Assembly (NCBI RefSeq): GCF_963665055.1
Contig: NZ_OY762015.1
Location: 310,001-374,000, forward strand
Direction: 5' to 3'
Length of the DNA stretch: 64,000 bases
Origin: an uncultured Methanobacterium sp.
GTDB taxonomy: Archaea > Methanobacteriota > Methanobacteria > Methanobacteriales > Methanobacteriaceae
The notes beneath the pieces are model-generated. The model searched no databases, had not been told where the DNA came from, and worked only from the letters and a program-made list of their open reading frames with translations. The translations under genes and the position numbers were made by a program. Shown here piece after piece: positions 9,070-17,662 of the stretch. Numbering within the stretch: the stretch's first letter is position 1; each line of letters opens with the position of its first letter.

Positions 9070-9687
9070 ATGTATGATTTTATAATATCTGGAATTTTAA
9101 ATCAAAATACTGTTCTTTTTTACATGATTAATCATGGGATGGATAACAATTTGTTTGATTTTATAATGCCTTTACTTACTAATTTTGGAAGTTTCATTGT
9201 ATGGGCTGCGATTTGTGGGCTTTTGTTCATATTTGGAGGGGAAAAAGGAAAAAAAGTAGCCCTACTTGGTTTGGCAGCTCTATTTGTAAGTAATGTTGCA
9301 GTATACTTATTGAAATTTATAATAGCCGAACCCAGACCGTTTTTAACTTTACCCAATGTAGATCTGTTAGTCTCAGAAAGCGAGTTTTATTCTTTCCCTT
9401 CTGGCCATACAGCATCATCATTTGCCGCGGCCATAGTGATTGGTCTTAAATACAAACTTAATGTCAAAGGAAAAAACTATGATTTAATTTATCCTTTATT
9501 AGTTTTTGCAGGAATTATAGGGTTTTCCAGGATATACATAGGTGTTCATTATCCATTGGATGTATTTTTCGGTGCTATTGTGGGAATAATATCTGCTCTC
9601 TTGGTTCTGAAATTTGAAGATAATATTCTGATGGAGAAATTGTCCCATGTATGCTTATTGGATAAGTTGAACACTGGTAAAATTTGA
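9070..9687 (+). CDS. PAP2-superfamily membrane phosphatase
   Basis: 205 residues with all three PAP2 motifs: K-x6-RP (KFIIAEPRP), PSGHT, and SR-x5-H-x3-D (SRIYIGVHYPLD). The His residues of motifs 2 and 3 are the catalytic pair. There are five to six TM helices with the active site facing outward. Likely substrates are polyprenyl diphosphates (carrier recycling for pseudomurein or glycan synthesis, BcrC-like) or archaeal phospholipid phosphates. It is followed 39 bp later by a DedA protein; in bacteria both families serve lipid-carrier recycling, so the pair makes functional sense. Confidence 0.88.
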   Translation: MYDFIISGILNQNTVLFYMINHGMDNNLFDFIMPLLTNFGSFIVWAAICGLLFIFGGEKGKKVALLGLAALFVSNVAVYLLKFIIAEPRPFLTLPNVDLLVSESEFYSFPSGHTASSFAAAIVIGLKYKLNVKGKNYDLIYPLLVFAGIIGFSRIYIGVHYPLDVFFGAIVGIISALLVLKFEDNILMEKLSHVCLLDKLNTGKI

Positions 9688-9726
9688 ATTACCTTTTTTT
9701 AGTGTGTTTAACGAGGTAGATTTTTA

Positions 9727-10341
9727 ATGATTAGTATAGTTGAGTATATAGTTAATTTAGCAATTCATTTAATCGAAATTCTGGGCTACTGGGGAGTTTT
9801 CCTTGGTATGACACTTGAAAGTGCATGTATCCCTCTTCCCAGTGAGATTATAATGCCCTTTGCTGGTTTTGTTGTCTATGAAGGCAAAATGAGTCTAATA
9901 GGTATTACTATAGTAGGTGCTTTGGGAAACCTTTTTGGGTCCCTAATAGCTTATTTCATTGGTTTTAAAGGTGGAAGGCCTTTTTTGGAGAAATATGGGA
10001 AATACATTTTTATAACTCACAAACGGCTGGAGATGGCTGATAACTGGTTTGAAAAATATGGGCATGAAGCTGTTTTAATTAGTAGGGTACTTCCCATCAT
10101 GCGAACTTTCATTTCTTTACCTGCGGGTATTGCACACATGGACCTTAAGAAATTTATCACTTACACCTTCCTAGGTTCACTTCCCTGGTGTTTTGTTTTA
10201 GGGTATATTGGTTACCAGTTAGGTCCAAGATGGGACTTAATTAGGGGCTATTTTCATATATTGGACGTAATCGTTATAATGGGCATAATAGGAGTTTTAT
10301 TTTACTTATTATATCGCCATTACCTCCATAATAAAAAATAA
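9727..10341 (+). CDS. DedA family membrane protein
   Basis: 204 residues with the DedA/VTT signatures: an early acidic residue in the re-entrant loop (GMTLESACIPLPSEIIMPFAG), a GNLFGSLIAYFIG helix, and the conserved FEKYGHEAVLISRVLPIMRTFISLPAG. Family members are proton-coupled membrane proteins; some flip undecaprenyl phosphate or phosphatidylethanolamine. The gene directly follows the PAP2 gene, consistent with a joint job in polyprenyl-phosphate recycling. Three C-terminal basic residues face the cytoplasm. Confidence 0.88.
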   Translation: MISIVEYIVNLAIHLIEILGYWGVFLGMTLESACIPLPSEIIMPFAGFVVYEGKMSLIGITIVGALGNLFGSLIAYFIGFKGGRPFLEKYGKYIFITHKRLEMADNWFEKYGHEAVLISRVLPIMRTFISLPAGIAHMDLKKFITYTFLGSLPWCFVLGYIGYQLGPRWDLIRGYFHILDVIVIMGIIGVLFYLLYRHYLHNKK

Positions 10342-10443
10342 TTTTTTGGTTAATCATGGAATATTGAGTTTTAAATTTCCTTAAAAATTTGAAATTTCCT
10401 TAAAAAAACTGTAAAAGAGGTTGAAAAGGTGGAAAGGAATGTT

Positions 10444-10572
10444 ATGATTGTAATGTTAAAAGCCATCATGATCTTGGGTTTTATAATCATTAAAACTCTT
10501 GGGGGAATGTTATTGGATGGAATTAAAATTCCAAGTAGGATTATTCACCATGAAGATTTGGCGGAGGACTAA
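10444..10572 (+). CDS. Very small membrane protein (42 aa)
   Basis: A short ORF starting MIVMLKAIMILGFIIIK and ending HHEDLAED. It has one hydrophobic helix (residues 3-20), then an amphipathic stretch and an acidic tail. ATG 10444 has AAGGA 6 bases upstream; an in-frame GTG at 10429 also has an AGAGG-type site, so the protein may be 47 aa. It stands behind the DedA gene by about 100 bp and may be cotranscribed. Function unknown. Confidence 0.5.
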   Translation: MIVMLKAIMILGFIIIKTLGGMLLDGIKIPSRIIHHEDLAED

Positions 10573-10706
10573 CTAATCGATTTATTATTCAATCATCAAT
10601 TAAACTCTCTAATAGTATAATATGAATATTATATGGGTTGATTAAAGGACATAATCTTTTTTAATTATATGAATATCCATTCTAAAATCAAAAAATAGTG
10701 ATAATT

Positions 10707-12200
10707 ATGAAAAATTGGAATCAGCTGTCTCTAATTGGAATCATAGTCTTATTAGGAATTTTAATCATCTTATTTCCTTGGGCAATAGGTTACATTATTG
10801 GACTATTGCTCATAATCTACGGAATTTCCAATTTAAGCAGAAAGCACAATATTAAAATATTTATAATTACGTTAATTTCATTTTCATGCCTTTTTAGTTA
10901 TGCATATGTTAGTTATTCAACGAGTAGTGGATTAACTGCTTCCGATATTAATATCACTCCTTCAGATAGAATCCTGGTCATATCTCCACATCCAGATGAT
11001 GAAGCATTGAGTAGTGCTGGAGTTATAAACAAAGCAGTTCAAATGGGTGTTCCGGTTTCTACAGTAATATTAACCACTGGGGATGGTTACAAGCAGGATG
11101 TTATCATCAAATCAATGACATTCCATCCTAAACCATCCACATTCATAGAATATGGTATTAATAGGCATTCTGAGGATGTAAGAGCCATGAATAAAATTGG
11201 ACTCAATCAGAGTAATATTACTTTTTTAGGTTATCCTGATGGTGGAATGCAATATCTTTTTGATACTAACTGGGATGAAAATAACCTTTATTATGGGATG
11301 AATGGTGCAAATCATGTTCCTTACCAATTTGCCTACCATGATAATGCTTCTTACTGTGGTGGGAGTGTAGATACTGATTTGGAGAGTGTGATAAATTCTT
11401 TTAAGCCAACTATCATAATATATCCGGGTTTAGGTGATGATCATCCAGATCACTGGGCGACTCATGCATTTGTTGAATATTCAACTACAAAAATGGATTA
11501 TAAAGGAAAAGAACTAACATATGACATTCATAATAATTACAATTGGCAATTTCCTTTGATTTATGATCCTAAAAAGTACATATCACCACCAAAGGAATTT
11601 TCAAAACTCAATGCTAACTGGGTTACTTACAATCTCACATCAAGTCAGGTAGCTCAAAAAAGTGCATGTATAAACACATTTTCTTCCCAAAAAATTTTAC
11701 TCTGGCCCCTCCTTGAATCATTTATACGGCAAAACGAGATATATGCAACTTATAATGACCAGAACATTTCAAAAAGCAATGAAGAAGTAAACTTATTCAA
11801 CGGTGGAATGCCCACTACAACTCTACAAGATTACACTTGGAGTCATGATTTAGTTACAACAGGATTAGAATATGACCAGAATAGTACTTGGATTACATTA
11901 GAAACAAAAAATGGGATCAAAAGAGCGGATTCATATAAATTCCATTTTCGTCTCTTCAATAATGGTAATGTTGAAAGAGCAGACATAACTGTCCAAAACG
12001 GGAAAGCAACCCCTGAAATAATGGCAAACAACAGTGTAAAAATAACTGATCCTATAACAACTGAAATAAACCAAAATGAATTGATTGTTAAGATACCTCA
12101 AAACCTTTTTAATCATTCAACTGCCTTAATGTACAACGTAGATATCGTTGAAAATGGGAGTGTAGATCGATCAGACTGGGTAAAATTAAATATAAATTGA
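10707..12200 (+). CDS. PIG-L (LmbE-like) family deacetylase with N-terminal membrane helices
   Basis: About 497 residues. Residues 1-75 contain three hydrophobic segments. Residues about 90-330 are a PIG-L domain with the metal-binding HPDDE motif (VISPHPDDEALSSAG) and the downstream GDDHPDH signature (His ligand). The last 130 residues are a beta-rich domain. The family removes N-acetyl groups from GlcNAc-type sugars using zinc; topology puts the catalytic part outside the cell if the helices are anchors, pointing to surface glycan or pseudomurein modification (inference). ATG 10707 is preferred, with GTGAT upstream; GTG 10698 is the alternative. Confidence 0.85.
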   Translation: MKNWNQLSLIGIIVLLGILIILFPWAIGYIIGLLLIIYGISNLSRKHNIKIFIITLISFSCLFSYAYVSYSTSSGLTASDINITPSDRILVISPHPDDEALSSAGVINKAVQMGVPVSTVILTTGDGYKQDVIIKSMTFHPKPSTFIEYGINRHSEDVRAMNKIGLNQSNITFLGYPDGGMQYLFDTNWDENNLYYGMNGANHVPYQFAYHDNASYCGGSVDTDLESVINSFKPTIIIYPGLGDDHPDHWATHAFVEYSTTKMDYKGKELTYDIHNNYNWQFPLIYDPKKYISPPKEFSKLNANWVTYNLTSSQVAQKSACINTFSSQKILLWPLLESFIRQNEIYATYNDQNISKSNEEVNLFNGGMPTTTLQDYTWSHDLVTTGLEYDQNSTWITLETKNGIKRADSYKFHFRLFNNGNVERADITVQNGKATPEIMANNSVKITDPITTEINQNELIVKIPQNLFNHSTALMYNVDIVENGSVDRSDWVKLNIN

Positions 12201-12649
12201 CATTCCCCTTTTTATCCATGGATTACATAAAATAAGTTATTAAAGATACTTTAGGATAATTGTCCTAAAACAGGAGAATACTGCTTTACCGGACAAATTG
12301 CCTGGGGTAAATAGTTAGTAAGTAACAGAAATAGTTAATATAATTTGCTTTGTTAAATAACATAAAAAATATTAAAAAAGTAGTAAGTAGTGGGAAATGA
12401 AGAAATGAGTTAAAGGAAGAAAAGGTGGAGTTTAATCTTTTTTTTAATGTTAGATTTAATCTAAAAACCAAATAATGTATTAGGATAAGAGGATAGAGCT
12501 AATTTTATAAGATATAATAAATATTCAAAACTAACGGTCCATTTAGCTAATGAATTAAAAGATATGTTTGGATGATACAAAATGTTTGGTTGATACAAAA
12601 AATATTAATCATATCTTCTCCATTTCAAACCTGGAATTACATTTAGAAA
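12201..12649. other. 450-bp convergent spacer
   Basis: AT-rich spacer between two convergent genes (PIG-L and tetR). Short direct repeats occur near 12560-12600 (GTTTGGATGATACAAAATGTTTGG). I see no gene or convincing terminator. Confidence 0.4.
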
Positions 12650-13261
12650 CTATTTTTTTATATAATCCCATATTTCCGCCATGTTAATTTCAACTCTTTC
12701 TTCTAGTGATTTTTCAGGTAATGCTATCCACATTATAACTGTCCCCATTGTCATGGTTTCAATAACCTCTGCAATACGGGTAGAGTCAATATCTGATCTT
12801 ATCTCACCATGGGCTATACCTTCATTGATGGTATCATTGATGAAAATTAACAATTCCTTGAAGAATTCTGAGTAAATATCACTTATCATATCATATTTCT
12901 GGACACCTTCAATTAATAATAGGTGTAAGGTTCTGTAATCTATTTTTTCAGGACCTCCGATTAGTTGAGTAGTTTCATTGATGACTGCATCATCTCCAGC
13001 CATAGATAAAATTGCAACTTTTAATTTTTCTTTGGGTGTACCTTCAAACTTCTTAATCTGTTCCATGGTTAAGTAAAAATAGTTAAATATGTATTTTTTT
13101 ATTACTTCAACAACCAACATCTCTTTACTATCAAAAAGGTGGTAAAATCCGCCGGTAGAAATGTTTGATTCTCTTTTGACTTCAGTTATTGAAACATTAT
13201 CAAATCCCTTTTCAAGTAAAAGTTTAAAAGTTGTTTCCATAATCCTTGATTTTGTGTCCAT
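12650..13261 (-). CDS. TetR family transcriptional regulator
   Basis: 203 residues. The N-terminal HTH is textbook TetR: SRIMETTFKLLLEKGFDNVSITEVKR, then ESNISTGGFYHLFDSKEMLV, with FYHLFDSKEML as the recognition-helix region. The C-terminal helices form the ligand pocket. It is transcribed away from the alcohol dehydrogenase cassette at 13668, and two near-identical 22-bp inverted repeats lie before that cassette. The simple reading is repression of adh-SDR-fno, released by an alcohol, ketone or related ligand (inference). Confidence 0.9.
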   Translation of the reverse strand: MDTKSRIMETTFKLLLEKGFDNVSITEVKRESNISTGGFYHLFDSKEMLVVEVIKKYIFNYFYLTMEQIKKFEGTPKEKLKVAILSMAGDDAVINETTQLIGGPEKIDYRTLHLLLIEGVQKYDMISDIYSEFFKELLIFINDTINEGIAHGEIRSDIDSTRIAEVIETMTMGTVIMWIALPEKSLEERVEINMAEIWDYIKK

Positions 13262-13530
13262 AAGATATTCTCCTTTAATTTATATTATTTGGCCGTTTCA
13301 TAAACCTCTAATTAAATACTGGAATCATTGAGGTTTTTAGCAATTCTATGGAAGAGTAATATAAGATAAAATTCGGTTAAAAATGTTTATACCACTATAT
13401 TTTTGTAGGTTTAAAGACCCAATATTTTTTTAATCTTCCCTTTGAAATTGACTCAGAACTCAGTTATGAGCTCATTTAGTGCTGAAATTTAGTGTAACAA
13501 TTAGTTTACATATCTTTTTTTATAATTCAT

Positions 13531-13540
13531 TATATATAAA
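13531..13540 (+). promoter_or_regulatory. TATA box of the adh cassette
   Basis: TATATATAAA at 13531-13540 with an AT-rich run before it. The expected start of transcription, about 25 bp downstream, would fall at or just after operator 1, so a bound repressor would block polymerase. Confidence 0.5.
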
Positions 13541-13562
13541 ACAGACAGACTAATCTGTCGGT
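13541..13562. promoter_or_regulatory. TetR operator 1 (22-bp inverted repeat)
   Basis: ACAGACAGA-CTAA-TCTGTCGGT: two 9-base arms that pair at 8 of 9 positions around a 4-base centre. It directly abuts the TATA box. An almost identical copy lies 56 bp further on. Confidence 0.7.
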
Positions 13563-13596
13563 ACGTTTAAATATGGGGATTGTGTTATTAAAAATC

Positions 13597-13618
13597 ACAG
13601 ACAGATAAGTCTGTCGGT
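13597..13618. promoter_or_regulatory. TetR operator 2 (22-bp inverted repeat)
   Basis: ACAGACAGA-TAAG-TCTGTCGGT: both arms are identical to operator 1 and only the 4-base centre differs. It lies in the expected leader, about 50 bp before the adh ATG. A further half-site GACAGATA follows at 13630. Paired sites suggest cooperative binding. Confidence 0.7.
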
Positions 13619-13667
13619 TAGTATTGTATGACAGATATTGGGAATACTAAAAAAAGGGAGTGATAAT

Positions 13668-14735
13668 ATGAAAGGACTAGCTGTAATTGGAAAACACGAG
13701 GTGGGATGGGTTGAAAAAGAAAAACCTACCGCAGGACCACTTGATGCTGTTGTTAAACCTTTAGCAATAGCTCCATGTAGTTCAGATGTACACATAGCCT
13801 GGGATGATGCTATAGATTTAAGTGGTGTGGATAATCGTATTTTAGGACACGAAGCTGTAGGTATCATTGAAGAAGTAGGTAGTGAAGTTAAAGATTTTAA
13901 GCCAGGAGATCGGGTTATAGTTCCTGCCATCACACCAAATTGGGAAAGAACCCCCTGCCAGAACGGATTTTCTCAACATTGTGATGGTATGCTTACTGGA
14001 ATGTCTTTTATCACATTTAAAGATGGGACAATGGCAGAATATTTCAATGTAAATAATGCAGATGCAAACCTGGCCATATGGCCAGATGAATTAACTGTAG
14101 AACAGGCGCTCATGATTCCAGATATGGTAACTACTGGTTTCTATGGTGCTGAAATGGCTGATGTTAAATTAGGATCCACAGTTGCTGTTTTTGGAATAGG
14201 ACCAGTTGGTCTCATGGCTGTGGCAGGATCACAACTATCTGGTGCTGCCCGACTCCTGGCAGTGGGAAGCCGTCCCAACCTTATTAAAGTAGCTAAAGAA
14301 TATGGGGCAACGGATATAATTGATTACCATGATGGGGACACCGTGGCGCAAATTATGGCTTTAACCGATGGAAAGGGTGTTGATGCTGCGATAGTGGCTG
14401 GTGGTAATGTGAATACTATTGTTGAGGCCGTTGAAGTTGTTAAACCTGGTGGAACTGTTGCTAACTTAAACGTGCTGGGTGGAGCAGAATCCATTCCTAT
14501 ACCTCTAGCGGCATGGGGTGCGGGTCTTTCAGATAAAACTATTAAAGGAGGATTCTGTCCTGGTGGAAGAGACAGAATGGAAAAATTAATTGATTTAGTT
14601 AAGTATGGTCGTGTTGATCCCGGTAAGTTAGTATCTCACAAATTCTATAAGTTTGAAGATATTGAAGAAGCTCTTTTGTTAATGAGGGATAAACCACGAG
14701 ATCTAGTCAAATCTGCAGTATTTTTAGGGGAATAA
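13668..14735 (+). CDS. adh: NADP-type zinc secondary alcohol dehydrogenase
   Basis: 355 residues from ATG 13668, with the SD GGGAGTGAT just upstream. It follows the Thermoanaerobacter/Clostridium beijerinckii secondary ADH almost throughout: MKGLAVIGKHEVGWVEKEKP, Zn ligand Cys37 (APCSSD), GHEAVG, and Asp in PDMVTTGF. The Rossmann motif is GIGPVG, followed by GSRPN, the NADP-selecting segment. The family oxidises 2-propanol and 2-butanol to ketones. NADP-dependent secondary ADHs are known from alcohol-using methanogens such as Methanobacterium palustre. With the downstream fno gene, the likely role is to use secondary alcohols as electron donors. Confidence 0.88.
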   Translation: MKGLAVIGKHEVGWVEKEKPTAGPLDAVVKPLAIAPCSSDVHIAWDDAIDLSGVDNRILGHEAVGIIEEVGSEVKDFKPGDRVIVPAITPNWERTPCQNGFSQHCDGMLTGMSFITFKDGTMAEYFNVNNADANLAIWPDELTVEQALMIPDMVTTGFYGAEMADVKLGSTVAVFGIGPVGLMAVAGSQLSGAARLLAVGSRPNLIKVAKEYGATDIIDYHDGDTVAQIMALTDGKGVDAAIVAGGNVNTIVEAVEVVKPGGTVANLNVLGGAESIPIPLAAWGAGLSDKTIKGGFCPGGRDRMEKLIDLVKYGRVDPGKLVSHKFYKFEDIEEALLLMRDKPRDLVKSAVFLGE

Positions 14736-14806
14736 TCAAGAATTAAAATTAGAAAATAGTTAAACCATTAGAAAATAGTTAAACCAAGTTTTTAGAGGAG
14801 GAAAAA

Positions 14807-15574
14807 ATGAAAAACTTTTTTGACTTGACCGGAAAAGTTGCTATTGTAACTGGGGCTTCATCAGGTCTCGGAGTTCAGTTTGCAAAAGCTTTAGGAGAAC
14901 AAGGTGCAAAAGTTGCATTATTTGCAAGAAGGGAAGAAAAACTTCAAGCAGTTCAAAAAGAACTAGAAGATGCAGGTTATGAAGCAATGTATGCAGTTAC
15001 TGATGTATTGGATACTGATAACATTGCTGAATCTGTGGCTAAAGTTGTAGATCAATATGGTCGTATTGATATTTTAGTTAACGGTGCAGGAGTTGCAGTA
15101 ATCCATCCCGCTGAAGAACAACCTATTTCTGAGTGGGATAAAACAATTAACACCAATTTAAACGGTGTATATTACGTGGCACGGGAAGTTGGAAAAGTTA
15201 TGGTCAAACAGAATTATGGTAAAATCATAAACCTTGGTTCCATTCACAGTACCGTAGCCATGCCAGGATTAGGAATATCTGCATATGTAGCAGCTAAAGG
15301 TGGGGTTAAAATGTTAACAAAAGCTTTAGCTACTGAATGGGCTAAATACAATATAACTGTAAATGCAATTGGTCCTGCATATTTTGCAAGTGAAATGACA
15401 GATGGTGTCCTCGGTGATGAATCATTCCAAGCAGCGGTTCAAGCATACTGTCCCATGTGTCGTATAGGTGAACCTGGTGAATTAGACGGAGCACTTATCT
15501 ACTTTGCTTCAGATGCTTCCCGTTATTGTACTGGACAATTACTTACAATAGACGGTGGTTGGACTGCGATTTAA
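14807..15574 (+). CDS. Short-chain dehydrogenase/reductase (SDR)
   Basis: 255 residues, classical SDR: cofactor motif TGASSGLG (residues 16-23), NGAG, the catalytic Ser in NLGSIHS, YVAAK as the Tyr-x3-Lys pair, and a C-terminal GQLLTIDGGW. An Arg after beta-2 (FARREEK) points to NADP(H). It resembles gluconate-5-dehydrogenase-like SDRs, but the substrate is not readable. The SD AGAGGAGG is strong. It lies 71 bp behind adh, with a 19-bp tandem repeat (TTAGAAAATAGTTAAACCA) in the gap. It probably acts on a related alcohol or ketone. Confidence 0.87.
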   Translation: MKNFFDLTGKVAIVTGASSGLGVQFAKALGEQGAKVALFARREEKLQAVQKELEDAGYEAMYAVTDVLDTDNIAESVAKVVDQYGRIDILVNGAGVAVIHPAEEQPISEWDKTINTNLNGVYYVAREVGKVMVKQNYGKIINLGSIHSTVAMPGLGISAYVAAKGGVKMLTKALATEWAKYNITVNAIGPAYFASEMTDGVLGDESFQAAVQAYCPMCRIGEPGELDGALIYFASDASRYCTGQLLTIDGGWTAI

Positions 15575-15663
15575 GTTTCAACCTTAGATCGTGATTTTCA
15601 GTGAGTGGAGATCTTAAAATATTTTTTTTTATTTTTTTTCCTTTAAAAAATTAAGGTGATAAT

Positions 15664-16341
15664 ATGAAAATAGCAATAATTGGTGGAACTGGTGGACAAG
15701 GGCTGGGAATCGCTGTACGTTTTGTGCAAACTGGAGAAGATGTTATAATCGGTTCAAGAACAATGGAAAAAGCTCAAGCCGCTGTGGATAAAGTTAAGGA
15801 TCTTTTAACTGATGTTGGAAATTTAAAAGCTGCTTTAAACCCTGATGCTGCAAAAGAAGCAGATATACTGGTTTTAACTGTGCCACTGGCTGCTCAAAGA
15901 GCGACTTTACTATCAATAAAAGAAGGAGCTGCTGGGAAAATATTAATGGATGCTACTGGGCCGTTGGAAACAGCAATTGGTGGATTACCCACCCGATGTC
16001 TGTATCTACCTGAAGGAGCAGCCGCAGAAAGAGCACAAAAAATCGTGCCAGAAACCAGGGTAATCTGTGCTTTCAACAATATAAGCAGCGGGGCACTAAT
16101 GAATTTCACAGAACCCATAGACTGTGACTGCCTGATATCTGGGGATGATTTAGAAAGTAAAAAAACAGTTTCCAGATTAATCGAAAAAATCCCAGGAGTA
16201 CAGGTTGTTGATTGTGGACCCTTAGAAAGAGCCCAGATCATCGAAAAAATAACACCACTGCTCATTGGCCTGAACATCAAGAAGACATGCAAAGATGCAG
16301 GGATAAGAATAACCGGCATAGACCCTGAATGCAAACTGTAA
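15664..16341 (+). CDS. fno: F420H2:NADP oxidoreductase
   Basis: 225 residues, the usual Fno length. The N-terminal Rossmann motif is IIGGTGGQGLG and the NADP 2'-phosphate site is GSRTMEKA; later come VLTVPLAAQRA and the FNNISSGAL segment. Fno transfers hydride between NADPH and coenzyme F420. Placed behind a NADP-dependent alcohol dehydrogenase and an SDR, it should convert the NADPH they make into F420H2 for CO2 reduction to methane. The SD is AAGGTGAT, 6 bases upstream. It is likely the last gene of the TetR-controlled cassette, though the 90-bp gap could hold its own promoter. Confidence 0.88.
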   Translation: MKIAIIGGTGGQGLGIAVRFVQTGEDVIIGSRTMEKAQAAVDKVKDLLTDVGNLKAALNPDAAKEADILVLTVPLAAQRATLLSIKEGAAGKILMDATGPLETAIGGLPTRCLYLPEGAAAERAQKIVPETRVICAFNNISSGALMNFTEPIDCDCLISGDDLESKKTVSRLIEKIPGVQVVDCGPLERAQIIEKITPLLIGLNIKKTCKDAGIRITGIDPECKL

Positions 16342-16455
16342 TAAAAAAGCCAATCCAGAAAAGTAGTTGAAAAAAATAACAATGATGGTGGATTGGTAGC
16401 TATCAAATTAAGAGTTGTATCTGCAAAAGGTATATGGTCATTTAAATCTTCTTTT

Positions 16456-17328
16456 TCATTTTTTAAGAATGGTCATGTCTGAAATGTTCACTTCAGGGTG
16501 ATGATAGCCTTTAGGTAGTTCACCATATCCATGTATGGCCTGTTGAGGGCACCATTTAATGCATGCCAGGCAATTCTCACAGTGGTGCTGCCATTCTGGC
16601 TTATTATCAACTATTTTGATATTATAAACTTTACAAACATTTAAACACGTTTGGCAGCCTGTGCAATTCTCATCAGTATGATAACTTCTGTCCATTAGAG
16701 GTATAATTTCATCCATTGTAAGATCTTTGTCTTTTGAAAGTTTTGCAGTATTTTTCATTGGATTTATAAAAAATGGTTTTAAGTAATTGTTATTCATCAT
16801 TATAGTCAAAATATTCAAAAATAATCTAATGAATGGGCTATCTCTATCAAACTCTCCTTCATTTTTCTCTTGAACCTGTCCCTGAATATAGTCAAGTTTT
16901 TTCTTTTTCCAGTTATTGTAAAGTTTTGTTTTATTCTCAAATGGTTTCTTAAAAGCGTTTTGAGGCATTTGAACGCCAAATCCTGATGCAAGATGGCCTC
17001 CACGTGCTTTGATCATCTTATCCAGTATTTTTAGTGTGGAGCCGGACCCTCCACCATAGGTACATACTGCAAAAATGTATTTTGTACTTATCTCATCCAG
17101 TTTCATGACAAATCGCTGGACAACCAGGGGAATATTGACTGTTCCCAGATAATAAACAGGAAATATAATTCCAATTACATCGGCATCAGTTGTTATTCTT
17201 TTTTTATCCATCATTGAAGGTATTGATATTAAATTTCCTTCCATTCTCTTGGCAAGATCCCTGGCAACAACAAGAGAATTCCCTGTGCCTGAAAAATAAT
17301 AAATTTCTGTTTTATTCATTTTCATCAT
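16456..17328 (-). CDS. EFR1-type flavodoxin/ferredoxin fusion protein
   Basis: 290 residues. Residues 5-150 are a flavodoxin-like domain starting with the FMN phosphate loop YYFSGTGNSL. Residues 225-275 carry two 4Fe-4S motifs, CTGCQTCLNVC and CENCLACIKWCP. This layout defines the EFR1 family of electron carriers with no proven substrate. Several Met codons sit at the start (MMKMNK); the inner ATG at 17319 is a fair alternative. It converges with fno, so is probably not part of that cassette. Confidence 0.82.
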   Translation of the reverse strand: MMKMNKTEIYYFSGTGNSLVVARDLAKRMEGNLISIPSMMDKKRITTDADVIGIIFPVYYLGTVNIPLVVQRFVMKLDEISTKYIFAVCTYGGGSGSTLKILDKMIKARGGHLASGFGVQMPQNAFKKPFENKTKLYNNWKKKKLDYIQGQVQEKNEGEFDRDSPFIRLFLNILTIMMNNNYLKPFFINPMKNTAKLSKDKDLTMDEIIPLMDRSYHTDENCTGCQTCLNVCKVYNIKIVDNKPEWQHHCENCLACIKWCPQQAIHGYGELPKGYHHPEVNISDMTILKK

Positions 17329-17359
17329 CTCATAAGGATAAATTATTCACTTGCATCCA

Positions 17360-17479
17360 TTCCTGATTAAATATGGTCCAAATCAATTTGTTCCTGCTTA
17401 GATATGGTCCAAATCAATTTTTTCTTGGTTGAATATGATTAATCAATTCTTTTTTGGGGGATATGGCCGAAATCAAATG
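17360..17479. repeat. Four degenerate tandem repeats of about 30 bp
   Basis: Units start at 17360, 17391, 17422 and about 17451. The first two share TTCCTG.TTA.ATATGGTCC and then AAATCAATTT; the third and fourth are decayed versions (ATATGATTAATCAATT, ATATGGCCGAAATCAA). They lie just upstream of the EFR1 gene and could include binding sites for its regulator, or be selfish repeats. Confidence 0.55.
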
Positions 17480-17483
17480 ATGT

Positions 17484-17585
17484 GTATGTACTAACAACAC
17501 TCAGTTAACAAATGCCCGTAATGCCCTGGAAATCTGTGAGCACATGACTGGCCACAAGTTAAAAGAGTTGAAGGGTGAGGTATAG
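17484..17585 (+). pseudogene. Decayed gene tail (LKELKGEV family)
   Basis: A plus-strand frame reads NARNALEICEHMTGHKLKEL and then KGEV before a stop; the same frame beyond the stop continues GLFFQIF. The same sequence, at DNA and protein level, recurs at about 27000-27050 (ELKELKGEVEELFFLIEN). Neither copy has an intact start. These look like two remnants of one gene family. Confidence 0.35.
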
Positions 17586-17662
17586 GGGTTATTTTTTCAG
17601 ATTTTTTAATAAAATCTACTTTTAAAAAAAAAGAAGGGAATATAATTCCCTTATCAAACGTT

